Assembly: GCA_016802295.1 (NCBI GenBank)
Contig: JAESIW010000065.1
Location: forward strand, 1,116,001 to 1,180,000
DNA length: 64,000 bases
Direction of reading: 5' to 3'
DNA from: Brachionus rotundiformis
Lineage: Eukaryota; Rotifera; Eurotatoria; Ploima; Brachionidae
Below, in pieces: positions 1-13,200 of the stretch. Below the pieces are notes generated by a model. It was not told the DNA's origin. It did not search any database and saw nothing but the letters and a program-made list of their open reading frames with translations. Each line of letters opens with the position of its first letter. Position 1 is the first letter of the stretch. Both the position numbers and the translations under genes were made by a program.

Positions 1-1037
1 AAAATGATTCCATGAACCTAAACGATTAAAATAATGCGTATTTTTTATTTAATTCTTATGTTGAGAAAGTAATTATCAAATTCGATTTTATAAGAAATCT
101 ATTTTATTTAAAGAATATTTAAAATCATTATTTTTAGCATTAAACCTCAATTTATTTTCATAGGCCTCGAAATATTTTTCTTAAACTTTTTTTTAAATGA
201 TCAGATTCAGGAAACAAATCAATATTTTTAAGGAAGATACAACTTAGGAACAAAAGTTCTTGATTGGCATCACATTATCACTAGTTTTATATAAATAGAT
301 AATCTATTTGAGAGAAAATATCTTTAAATTTTAAAAATCTAAGTGTCGCTTCAAAAGGCTTAAAAAAAGTTAGCTTAAGAATTTTAATTAATTTTGAACA
401 GAAATTATTCTAAAGAAATTATGTGTTATCTAAATTGATATCTAGTTTTTTTTTTGCATTCTATTAGAATTTTATTTTTAGGCTCTTTTATTGAGCATAT
501 GATAAAACAAATTGATTGTTGGTAATTATAATTCTTGCTGGGAAATTTAACTGGTTAAATCGGATAAATCTAAAATTACCCCGGTTTAATTTAAATTAGT
601 TAAGTGAAAAGTGAGTGCAAGCAAAAACAATTATCACGTATTTTAAATCTTTTGAAATCAAGTTTGCATTGAATTTCATTTGGTTATAAGGTTAATTGAG
701 ATTATTCAGATCTCGACTGGCTCTCAGGGTACAAATCATTTTATTACTTTATCATTTTTTGTTAAGAATTATTTCTTAGATCTAATTGATTTGAACTTTT
801 TTTCTGGTTAAATGCTTCAAGTCATGATTTGATCGAGTGATTTCAAACTGTGCTTTTATTTTTAAAATTTTATATTGATAAAATATGACCTATTTAAAAT
901 TTTATATCACAATTTTTTTGACAATTCTTGAAAGTAAGTAGAAAAGTTTCATGATATATTTTATCATGTTTTTATGAATAAAATTAAAAAAGAAAATACG
1001 AAATGAGCTTTGAAGAATATATCTATTCTCATTCAAG
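1..1037. other. upstream region of nicotinic receptor gene, no coding exon recognised
   Basis: Very AT-rich sequence. The receptor gene that follows needs a first coding exon with a signal peptide ending one base into a codon, and I could not find a convincing one here. That exon is probably beyond the left edge of the window, or too short to recognise. No repeat or RNA gene is seen. Confidence 0.5.
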
Positions 1038-3257
1038 GTGTCAAGTCTGATGATAATGAATACAAATTGATAAATGATTTGCTTAGGGGTTACAATATGT
1101 ATGCACGTCCTACACCTCATTTTTCGATTCCAACGAATGTTTCTTTTGACTTATCATTATCACAACTGATAGATATGGTAAGCTTTAAGAAAGAATTAAT
1201 TTTTTTAGAAGCGAAAATTTTATTTTAATTAAAAATTCCAAAATTTAAAACTAACTAAATTTAAATTGAATATCAAAAATTTCAACAAAAATTCTCTTAA
1301 TTTTTATTTTAAATTTGCGTTTGTAAAGGATGAAAAAAATCAAGTAATGACAACTAATTGTTGGCTAACAATGGTAAAGTTATAGTTTGAAATTTTTAAA
1401 TTGCAAGCTTTTTAATAAAGAATAGAAAAAATACAATTCTTTAATCAATTGTTAAATTTTTTCGGAAAAAATACATTTTTTTTGTTTTTGTTAAAATTTT
1501 ATATCAAGGAAATTAGAAAAATAACTTGTCATGCATGAGCTTGTTATGAGTGTTCAAATAAGGAAATTTATTGAAACTTTTTTAAAATTTATTTAAAAAA
1601 TAGTTTTGGATTGACAATAAATTAACATGGAATCCAGAAGAGTACGGAGGTTTGAGAGAAATTAGACTTCCACATGATAAAATTTGGAAGCCGGTAATTT
1701 GACATTGATAAAGTATAAATAAAAAATATGAGTTTAATTAAGGATATCATTTTATACAACAATGCAGATACTTTAGCTTCAATTAGTCAAATTTCTACTC
1801 AGTTAATGATTGAAAGCAATGGAAATGTGACTTGGCTAACAACAACCATTTATAAAAGCGCATGTTCTATTAATGTTCGATATTTTCCTTTTGATCAACA
1901 GAACTGTAGCCTTCCTTTTGGTTAGTATATATTTACATTCAATAAAATGTTGTCAATTTTATGATAGGATTTTAGGATTTTTATTTTTTTTTAATTTAAA
2001 TTAAAGAGTTGTTATATAAAAAAATAGAGATTTTACCAATTTGCTTTTTTAAAGCAAGTTGGACTTATGATGGTTATGGGATCAATCTAATAAAAAATTC
2101 AGATTATGGAGACCTATCAAATTATATAGCGAATGGTGAATGGAATCTGGAAGAATTATCCGTCTTTCGGAACGTCAAAACATACTCATGCTGCCCCAAT
2201 CCTTATCCAAACATCACTTATCATGTTATAATTAAAAGAAGGCCTCTGTTTTACGTGTTCAACATGATACTACCGAGTATGCTAATTACGATTGTTGGAT
2301 TTTTGGGGTTCCTTATACCACCGGACAGTGGAGAAAAAGTCAGCATGGGGGTCACAACACTTTTAAGCATGACTGTTTTTCTAATGGTATTCATTTATAT
2401 AAAAAAATTAAATTAAGATTTTAAGTTAAAAATTTTTAAAGCTTGTTGCCGAGAACATGCCCCCTAATTCGGACAGTGTGCCATTGATTGCATCCTATTA
2501 CTTTGGATCTATGTTTATAATTTCATTAGCCACTGCCGGAACAGTACTGTCTCTAAATATTCATAAAAAAGGAAATGAAGGCAAGCCTGTTTCGAAGATG
2601 GTGCAGAGAATATTTTTTGACATAATTGCCAAAATATTGTTAATAAGCATTGATTTACGAATTACTAAACATAAATCTAAAATAGCGCCTTCGAGATTCA
2701 GCCGAAATTCTAACCCAGACAATTACTCGAAAAAAAAAGATCTATTTGATATTGAAAGTTTGATTTTGAGTGAAGCTAAATCAAAAGGAAATAAAATTAA
2801 AAAGTTCTATTGTGGTAATTTTGATACTGATGTATTATCTAATAGACTTCTAATTAGAGAGTCTCCTCTATTTTCAAATTCAAACAAAACAAAGTCTTTA
2901 AAAGAATGCAAATCAACTGAAGAAGAATTTTCATCCTTAAGTAGTGATCATAATAGAGAAACATCGAATGGAATAAATCTTATGCTCAAAGCCAAAGATC
3001 TTGAGCATCAAACACACTCTTTTCGTGAATTGTACCATAATCAGAAAAAATTGATGAAAATGCTTAAAGATTTTGATAGAAAAATAGAAAATTATGAATT
3101 AAGAGAAAAAATAAATGAATACAGAGAGGAAATTAGAATACAATGGACTCAGTTAGCGTATGTAATTGACGCTCTCTTGGGATATACCTTTGTTATTTCG
3201 AGTTTTGTTCTTATATTCTATTTAATTTATAAAATTCCAAATGCCCGATTTTACTAA
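1038..3257 (+). CDS. nicotinic acetylcholine receptor alpha-type subunit (5' partial)
   Basis: Subunit of a pentameric acetylcholine-gated cation channel of the plasma membrane. Six GT/AG-bounded exons join in frame: 1038-1177, 1329-1373, 1604-1693, 1743-1920, 2055-2386 and 2442-3257. Exon 1 carries the conserved start of the ligand-binding domain (NEYKLINDLL, LSLSQLIDM). Exon 2 reads DEKNQVMTTNCWL. Exon 4 holds the 13-residue Cys-loop (C...FPFDQQNC). Exon 5 has the vicinal cysteine pair YSCCPNPYPNITY that defines alpha subunits, then M1 and M2 (GEKVSMGVTTLLSMTVFLMV). The glutamate before M2 fits a cation channel. Exon 6 contains M3, a long charged M3-M4 loop and M4 near the C-terminus. The signal-peptide exon is missing. 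Which alpha class it belongs to cannot be set by eye; an alpha7/alpha9-like member is possible. Confidence 0.93.
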
Positions 3258-6200
3258 CATGTGCTAAATTTAAATTAAATTTAAATAAAAATTTAAAGAG
3301 AAAATTTTAAATATTTTTGAATTAAAATATCAATTGTAATAAAAGACTATTAAAACAATCGCTAAATGCTAATTAAAGTTAATTTATTTTTGAAAATAAA
3401 TTTTTTTATTATTTATTATTAAACTAATGTGATTAACTAATCACATTCCAAATTGGAAAGATTCTAATAAATTATATTAATGTAGCTCGTACTTTTTAAA
3501 CTTATTTATTTAAGTATTATTTACACCGATCTGCATGTTTTGAATTGAAAAGTTAAATTTAACTTATTTGTTTTTTCGTTTTTGCTGTATTATTATTTTC
3601 TTACGAAAAACATAATTAAATTTATAAAATAATTTAACTCCTATTGAATCTTAAATTAAATAATTAAAAAAAATACATTAAGCAATAGTGATTAAATTGA
3701 TTATTTTATATTTTTGACTGATAATCATCTAAAATGTAACTTGAATTTTTAAATAGAAAAAATAAAACTATTCATTTTTATTTTTCAAAGTTTCAATGAT
3801 ATTCAAATTTAGTAGAATATTAAAAATAAAATATATTTTAGATAAAAATTGATAAATATTTTTAAAACGATAATTTGATATGCCTGAGTTATGATTCTAA
3901 AAGTTCAAAAATCTAATTATTTAGTCAATTTTTATTTTTTTAGACAATATTTATCACATTTTTTTGAGATATATTATTAATTAGATAAGAAATTTTATAT
4001 TTACCATCTAATACTAAATTACTACTGAACATTATTTTAATAGTAGTTTTTAATCGGATATTGACAGTTAAAAAATATATATCTAATTAAAAATCATCAA
4101 ATTTTAATAAAATATCTCAACAAGCGTCTGTCTGGAATTTACTCAAGGTTTCTATAAAATATTTTTTAATTTTAAAAAGCTTGTTAAGATATAGCATTCT
4201 TGAGACTTGGTTTTCTCTTTATAATATTGTATATTTTAATTTTTTATCTTTTATTCTGTTGTCTCTGATAAACTAGAAAAAAGACAAGAATACGTGATGA
4301 GCATATTTTTAATTATCGATAAATCGAACCATATTTAAAATAAATGTAATTTTATTTTTAAATTTTATTAAGTATTAATATTAGCCTACATTCCTCGAAT
4401 CACTTTAATATCGATTTTTTTTAATTTTATAACAAAGTTTATTTATTTAAATAAATATTTGATCATTAAAGATAAATAATAAAGCATTATTTACATAAAA
4501 TTTGCCTTAGGTTCTCGAAATAGGAGAAAACTAAATGATTATTCAAAAAGACGTATTTATTAGATCAATTTAATCTAAAATCAGTCACGTTTAAGATTAA
4601 AGCTTTGGGCTAAATTTGTTAATTTTTTACGAATTTAATTTAAATTCGGTTACAATCAAAATTCTGAACTAGAAAATAACTTTTTGAACGTTTTTATTTT
4701 CTAAATTTCATAAAAATTTATTTGCTTTTATTAGCAGAAATAGATGCGATTGTTTTTACCAAATTGAACAAACATTAGGATATACCAATAGGAAATTTAG
4801 CTTTATTTTTCAGGATTAATTTGATAAATTCCCTTATTAATGTTTGCTTTAAGTTAAAATAAATCTTTTTAATTCTACATATTTTTTTGGTTCAGCAAAA
4901 TCGAAATTATCATTTATTTTATGATTTGATATTAGAGAATTTGTAATAAAAATAATCAATTGTTGACCAAATTAGAAAATTAAAATGTTTCCGTTAATAA
5001 TATCAACTTAGTTATGGTACCAATTTAGCGATTTAAATATCAGATCATTTTTTTTTATATTTAAAATATGCTACATTCAAATTAAATTTAACTTGAAAAT
5101 ATGAACACTTTTTCTCATAGATCATTTTCTTAATCAAACTATCACCAACGATTTTACATAACAATAGATAAAAATTGATTTATTCTTTTTAGAACAGTTT
5201 ATAAATTAGTTTTAATTTCTTAAATAATTGATTTTTTTCTTTTTTGTCCTAAATCTTTCGACGCCATTAAATTTTATTAAGCCTTTATTAAGTGTTCTTA
5301 ATAATTTTTGCAAATAATTAAATTATGAATAAAAAGATGATTTTTTGATTATTTAAGCCTTTTTTAAAGTAATTTGTTCAATAGGCTCAAGTCAATCAGG
5401 CAAAATCTATTATCTTATCTATTATTTAGATTTTTTAATGTAGAAATTTTTTAAAATAAAATATCAATTAATTAATTCTTTTCTGGGTTTTAAATGTCGC
5501 TTTTTTACATGAACTAAATTTTTCATATTTTCTTAAACTATTTATAAAATACCTTTTAATATTTAATGAACTTTATTTTCCAAAGACACATTTTCATTAA
5601 GATAGTTTTAAAAATTCATTTTGTTAAAAGGCCGATTAAATGACCAGTTTTAAAAATATTTTATTTGAAAAACTGAAATAAATTTTTAAATTAATAAAAA
5701 TTATAATTAGCCTCTTTAGGTTACCTAATAAAGAAGTGTGTTTTCCGTTTAGTTTAAATATAAAAGATGTCTTTTTTTAAGTTTTCAAAAAATAAAAGGC
5801 GTTCTGTATAATGATCCTTAAAATAATCTTTAAAGACAAAATTATCACATTTAAATATTTTTATTAAGTATAACTCAAAAAATAATAAAAATTTTTATAT
5901 TGAAGGAGAGATCTTAAAATTTAATTAAAAGTTATAGAAATTAATTTAAAAATGTCTAGTTTAGTCAAAAAAATTACGAACTAGGCTGTTATATGTTAAT
6001 TATAAATTTTAAAATTCTTAGATATTGTATTCAACTTTGATTTTATGATTTTATTTACTAAAAAGAAAAAAACGCTTATTTCTAAAATTATTTAGAAAAC
6101 AATTAGCTAGTGAAGTACTTTCAATAAATAAATTTTAAAAGGAAAGAAATCAATATTATTAGATAATGTTTACATTTATTTTATCTCAATCAGAAAATAA

Positions 6201-6650
6201 TAATACAATCATATCTCCTAAAAGAAAAATCAACAAAACAGCTTTCAGGAGATTCATGGATTTGATTAAATTTTAGAACTCGATAGAACGATTAAATAAT
6301 ACGAAATATTGTTTGCTTTTTAATAATTAAAATTTACTAATCATAAGTATAGAATTTTATCATTTAAAACCAACATATTACTGCTAGAGCTTAGAGCTGC
6401 TTAATTTGAATGAGACTTTATTCAAAAAGTGAAAATTAGAAAAAAACTTAAAGAAGTAGGTTTTTTGAAAGTTTAACTAAAAAAGCTTTCAGCATTTGTC
6501 AAATTTTATTAGATGATTTTAGTCTAGAAATTAGTAAAAACGTTTTTATCATTTTTTCGATGATACTTCTAGCTATGTTATTCATTCAAATTTAAATGTA
6601 ATGAAAATGACAACTAGATATTTCATTTTCATATTTCACCATTGAGATTA
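3258..6650. other. intergenic, no gene seen
   Basis: Featureless AT-rich sequence between the 3' end of the nicotinic receptor gene and a MITE. No open frame with plausible composition, splice-bounded exon or RNA gene was recognised on either strand. Confidence 0.6.
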
Positions 6651-6813
6651 CAGCGGTTTTAATAAAATCGTAACGCCCTCGGTCCGGCCGGCCTTTCATC
6701 GGTAGTATAAGCGACTCTTTCCGGTCAGAGCTGCATAGGTCGAGGCGGACGGAAAGGTCGGCCGTTTTTAAAACGCGGCTTTTTCTGCGTTACGTTTTTT
6801 ATTAAAACCGCTG
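6651..6813. mobile_element. 163-bp MITE with ~25-bp terminal inverted repeats and TA target duplication
   Basis: The left end begins CAGCGGTTTTAATAAAA and continues TCGTAACG. The right end is its reverse complement apart from a one-base length difference and one or two changes. TA flanks both ends (6649-6650 and 6814-6815), as expected for Tc1/mariner-type insertion. A second inner inverted repeat (CGGCCGGCCTTTC against GAAAGGTCGGCCG) lets most of the element fold back. The core is strikingly GC-rich in a very AT-rich setting. It has no coding capacity, so it is a non-autonomous element. Confidence 0.85.
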
Positions 6814-6815
6814 TA

Positions 6816-7264
6816 TAATGAATTATAAAAAATTTAAATTTTTAGTTTAAAAGTTATTTTTAAGAATTAATTTGAATTAAATCTTATTTTTGATAATTAC
6901 AGTGATTTAATTAGAGTAATAGAGCCTTTTTTTAATTCAAACAGTAAATCAATTTTTGAATTGTTCCATGTTGCATAAATGATCCAAATCTATAATTGTC
7001 TTTTTTTGGAAAAATAATTATTGTAAAATAATTATAAATGCAATTTAGGAAGAATTTCAAATTTTAAAATTTTATTTAAATAAAATAATTTGAACATATT
7101 TTATATTTAATTTTTTAAGAAATTAAATTAACTGTAATAATTTTTATTTTATAAACAGCCTCACACAAATAAAAACATTTCACACATTTAGAAAAAAAAT
7201 TATACATTCATTTAATAAATTAAAAATCACCTATGATATTTAAGATTAATTAAGATCCTATAGA
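6816..7264. other. intergenic, 3' flank of integrin alpha gene
   Basis: AT-rich sequence between the MITE and the stop codon of the minus-strand integrin gene, probably including its 3' UTR. Nothing else recognised. Confidence 0.5.
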
Positions 7265-10200
7265 TCACAATTTTTGATAGTAGGATTTCATGATCGGCGA
7301 AGAGGTTTCTGAAGAAGAAATATTTGCTGATGCTTCGGTTCTATTGGCGCCCCCGTGAGCACTTATTTTGTTTATGCTTTTTAAGGAATTGTTTAAAGAC
7401 AAACTATTACTGGAATTATTAATGGTAGCTTTTGAATTTCGTCTAGGAACTGGTGGAAGTCTATTTGTGTAAGAATCTCCTGGTTGCCTTATCAATTTTT
7501 GTTCTTCATAATTTTTAGGGATGCTTTTATTCGACATTTTACCACTTGAAATGGTATTATTTTTGTTGTTTACTTGAAAGGTACTCAATTGATTTAGATT
7601 TGTCTCAGATTTCATCATTTGATTAAGTGGAGTGAATCCGTATATCTCATCTGATTTTATTAAATTATTTAAATTTTTGTATTCATTTTTTGGTGATGTG
7701 AATAGGGCAATTCTGCTTGAAAATCCATTGTGCAAATTCTTGCCATTGCTGGAACAATCGTTTAAGTCTATCAAAGCTTGTTTGTTTTTGATTGAAGATA
7801 AAGTGCCCGATGGAACATAAGGCTGGTTGAAAGACATGTTCAGATTTGTTCCAGCAAGCAAATTGACATTCTCTCGATTTTCATTTTCAGATTTTGTTAA
7901 ATCTTTAGCAACATCAATCACTTCATTTGAGGATGATATTTCCTCATCACTAGTGGCTGTCTCACTGAGTTTAGTTGATTCTTGATTTGGTTCAAAGCGA
8001 CGGAAAAATCCACACTTAAAAATTTTTTATTTAATAAAAAATTAAGCTAACTTTTATTAAATACTTACACACCAAAGAATAATAGTCAACAAAATGAGAA
8101 GTATTATTCCTGTTAATATGGATAATATAATTATTCGTATATCTATTTGTTTAAGCATTTGTTTCCGCTCACTGGGATATGCTATTGTCTCTATCTATGA
8201 TTAATATAAATCAATTAAAAAAGTCTTAAGAGGATAAAATCTGAGCAAGCTAGAAAACTATCTCATTATATAAAATTGTTTTTAATTTGTTAAGTAATTT
8301 TTAATTTATTTATCATTTAAAATCAATTTGTATTTATTTAACATATTGAGCCATTTTTTTCAATTATTTTATCTTTTTATAATTGTTATACAATCAAAAA
8401 CACAATTTTTAATTAAATAAAAGGGTTTTTAAAATTAATTCAAGTCTAATTAAACGTTAGGCTGAGGATTGTATATAATATAAGTGTTTACCGGAACATG
8501 AAATTGGAAGTCAATTAAAACCGAATGGGATAAATTTAAATATAAAATTTTGGCTAAGTCTAATTCCTGTTTTAATGAATTTAAGTACGCTTTACGAATA
8601 TAATAACTCTCAAGACTAGAATTTGTCAGCCGAAGAATTCCTTTTGGAGGGTTTAAATATCAAAAAGATATGTTATATGTTAAATTCATTGATATTTAAA
8701 TTTATATCTTCAGGTAAATGTGACGCGATCGCCCGATGATTTTGCATGCCTTTTTCAAAATGTCAAATACAAACTACATTCATTTTTAATAAATTGAATT
8801 TTAAGTATCACATGGAATTATCAAGAGAGTTTGTAAACATAATCTATATTTTAATAAAAAAGTTCTCAACTTCATAAAACTTCTGTTTCTGTCGGATGAA
8901 TGACTTTTTAATATAAAATGAATTTTTATAAGGTAGTACAGTGATTTGACTAAACAAAATCTAACGCTTCATTAAAGGACTTAATTCAGGAATTTTACTA
9001 TGATTTAAGGATAAGGCTTTCATGTTTTGTCTTAATAAATTTAAAGGAGACATTTTTGTCCACATGGTTAAGTTTTAATGCTGAAAAAGGTAAACTGACA
9101 ACTAAATCACGCACCATATTGTTTAATGATTGAGAAAATTTTGATATGATTTTATTAATGAGATTTTTTAATGAAAAATTTTCGTGGAAAATTATCTTAA
9201 ATTTTATAAGGTAACATCTTTGTGAATAGATTCGAAAGAAAAAATAATTTAAAAGAATTTTGATAATTAGTCTGTTGGATTAAAAATATTCTTGCTAAGT
9301 AACTCCGGCATCTAATGGTAATTAGATGGAAATTACAAGAACAATTATCACTTATGAAATTTATTTTTTTTAAAATAAGCTATTTTATATGACTGAAAAA
9401 TGCTTATATAATAAAATATTTAAAGTGTTTTTTTGATATCATATAATAGTTTTTTAAATGATGATCTCGTTTTCTTTAATCTAAAATACTGGAGGATTTA
9501 ATATGAAACAAATAAAAATTTTACGAGGATTTTAGCTTTATTGTCTTAAATCTAAAATAAATAATAAAGAATAATTTCGGAATAAAAATCTAATTAAAAA
9601 TTTAAGTCAGACTGTTTAATCAATTCAATTAATTTGGGGACTTTTTAAAAATATCATTAGCCTTTTATTGATTAACAAAATTCCACTCATTTCTAATTTA
9701 TAACATAGTTTTAATTTTGCTACTAGCGAAATAGAGATAATTATCTTTCAAGTTATCATGATATAATTAATCGATTTTTTCGTTCCGATGAAAATTTTAG
9801 TAGATATATATTTTTAATAATTAGATTTTATTTAATTGGAAACGTTTGGAAATTATCGAATAACTTGATGACAATTAATTTAAAACTAAATTTGATTTAA
9901 CTTGTTTTTTTAATTAAAGATTATTCATTAATTGTAGCCATGAAAAAATGTTATGTTATATATTTATTTATTTTGGCTATATACCTTTTTAAGTCGATGA
10001 TAATTCTACAATCTGATTTTTAAATTTTATCTAAGTATTTATTTAGAATAAAAATGGACTTATCATAATTAAACTTAATATTCTATGCTTCTAAAATGAT
10101 CGGCTCTTTCAATCAGATCAATCATGATTATTTGGAAATCGAAGCCCATTATGAAAACCTTTCCAATTCAAATTTAAGCTCTTTCACCAGATTAATCAAT

Positions 10201-13200
10201 AATATAAACACAAACGAAAATTCAGGCCTTACTTATGAGCCATGGTTGACAGTTTTGATCGCTATAGTTGCTGGTATTATGTCATCAATAACAATTATAG
10301 GCAATGTATTTGTAATTACAGCTTTTATTATTGACAAAAATCTAAGAAAATATTCAAATTATTTTATCCTAAATCTATCTATAGCCGATTTACTAATTGG
10401 TATACTGATTCCTCCGTATGCACCGTTCATGCTTAATAATCGTTCATGGAAATTTGGCAAAGTAGCTTGCACAATATGGCTTGTATTTGACTATGTTGTT
10501 GGTAGTGCATCTGTCTTGTGCATTGTTGTTATTAGTCTTGATCGTTATCTTCTAGTCAGCCGAGGACTCAAGTATGTCTCTAGCCAGCGCGTATCCAAAG
10601 CTTTATTCATTATAATTACAGTGTGGTCCATAGCTTTTTTTAACTATGCTCCAGCAATAATTTTTTGGGAAATAATTTCGAAAGAACAAACTGTCAAAGA
10701 GGGAGAATGCCAAGTGGCTTTTCATGATAATTTAGTATACTTAACAGCCACAGCTTGTGTTGAATTTTTTGCTCCACTTATAAGTATTTGCGGCTTGAAC
10801 CTGGCTGTTTATTTAAATATAAGAAAAAGGTCGCGAGGCTTAATAAGAACTGAAAATCCACTTCAGAATATGGACAAAAGTATTACCAACAGTAGGAAAA
10901 AAATAGATGTAATTGAGCATTTAGAAATTAAAAAAAATGAGAAATCTGATTTAGATTTAGCGAAAAAAAAAATAATAAAGTCTGTATCTTCATCTGGTTC
11001 CTGTAGTTCAGATGATCTTCCAAAGACTAAAAAAAACAAGAATGAGGCAACATTTTTACTAAACGATAATGAAGAAAAAATTCAAAGAAAAAACTCCAGA
11101 TCACTGGTTTCTTTAGCTCTTGAATCAAACCATGCTGCATGTACTAGTATCCTTGTCGGAACAAAAAGTACCACAAGTCCTTACAGTCCATATTTAAAGC
11201 CTAAAAAAAATCAATCGAGTAGGAACTTGACCAAGGACAAAAAAGCGGCCCGTTCTCTTTTTATTTTAGTTTTTGCATTCGTTTTTTGCTGGGTAAATTT
11301 AAATATTTTTTTTCCAAATTAATCTTAAACCATTTTTTAAATTTAACTTAGGCACCTTATACATTTTTGACATTAATAAAAGCTGTTTGGTCAAATGCCA
11401 TCAACGAACATTTGTACGAGTTCGCTTTCTGGCTTCTTTGGTTCAATTCAACGCTTAATCCCATCCTATATCCATTTTTACATGTAAAATTTCGAAAGGC
11501 ATTTTTTAAAATTATCAAATGCATTTTTTGTTGCTTTGAGTTTAAGAAAAAAAACCAAATACTCTAGTCATATACTTATTAAAAAAAAACAGGATAATTT
11601 TACAAAATTATTTAAACTTTAATAAATTTAAATTATTTAATAAAATTTAATATTTTTTAATTGGAACATTAATCAATTATTTCATTTTATCAAATTGTTT
11701 TACAATTATTTCCCATAGGAATTATTTTTAATTAATTACAACATATTTGATTTAATTATTTAAAAAATCTAAGAACATATGCATCATATTGAAACTCTTT
11801 AGCTGAGTATACCATTTTAGATAATTTTAAACATAGATAAAATACAATGAAAGAGAATAAAATGAAAAATTTTCAATCAAAATTTAAAATTAGATCATTT
11901 ATAATACATAAAGTATTAAATTACTAAAATCGAGGCTTTCTAATTATTTTTAATAATAATATTTCACGAGATAAAAGGAATTTTCTTAATTAATATTAGG
12001 CACAATATGCTTAATTATTTTCGACTTTTTTTATACGCTTGCTCATTAAAAAAAGGTTGAAAAATAAACTTACTTTAATTGAACTTTGATATTGATTTAA
12101 ATTAATATTTAAATTATTATATGGGATTTGAGTAACAATTGACATTGCACTTGTTTTTATATTATATATTTCTGGATTCTTTTAAAGAGACCAATTAGCT
12201 AATAAGCAAAAAAATAGTCAAGTTTACCTTTGCTAAAGCTTTAGCCCATAGTCTAAACCGTAAACGTATTAAAGCGGATTCGTCTGCTTTTAAATCATTA
12301 ACTCTACAATGAATTGATGAGCAATATCTACTGTACAATTCAGTGTTTATCATTTTTAATTTGAATCCTTTATGATTTTTAGAACTTTGATGATTGGTAT
12401 TCACAATGCCTGAGGCACAGTCAACCATTTCAATATTGCTGTCATAAAATCTATTCCGATATGGATTTAAATAAAACTCAGATGGTAAAAAGCTTAAAAT
12501 ATTGACCGTAAAGTCATTTTTATCAGAAAAAATGCTTCTTTTGACTTTTCTAGGCTCAAAATAATATTTGTCTGGATTTTTAATCTTATCATCGCTTAGT
12601 TTCTATTTAAAATAAAAATTTAATTTTGAATAATTGGTGAATATAAATTTTACCGTAAGATTAAGTGGATTTGTCAAATAATTTGCTGAATTACATTGAA
12701 TAGAGCCTTCTGTGTATGGCATATCCATCAAATACAAAAAATTTTCACTTTTAGTACCAATTTTAATCTGGTTTTGCCAAGTGATTATTATTTCGCTCAT
12801 TGAAAATTGACTAGGACCTTTATTTAGTATTTTATACTCATGCATTACTTCTGGACCAATGTCAAATTCAGTTTCAAAAGTGTCCTTGTTTGCTTTTAGA
12901 CTCATCTTCGAATCATATATAACCTGTTCTTGATACTGTTTGCCAATTAGAGCTAATTTTGGTACAGCGTCCAGGACAACGTAAACGTAATGTTCATTAT
13001 CAAAAGTTGTTATCAGATCTTCTTTATTTGAACTTTTGGAATATTAAAATAAGAAATATAAGACTAATTAAATTGGATAAGTTTGTTTTACTACCTTGAT
13101 ACTGTAATATTAAATTTTAGAACTTCTTCGTTAAGAATTAAATTTTGAGGAGCGACTCTGATTGTAAACATTTTCTTTAAAATTAAGAGAAAAATTTTAA

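Noticed and set aside
902..1120. 72-codon open frame antisense to the first seen nicotinic receptor exon
   Set aside because: Shadow of AT-rich sequence; the plus strand encodes a clear receptor exon there.
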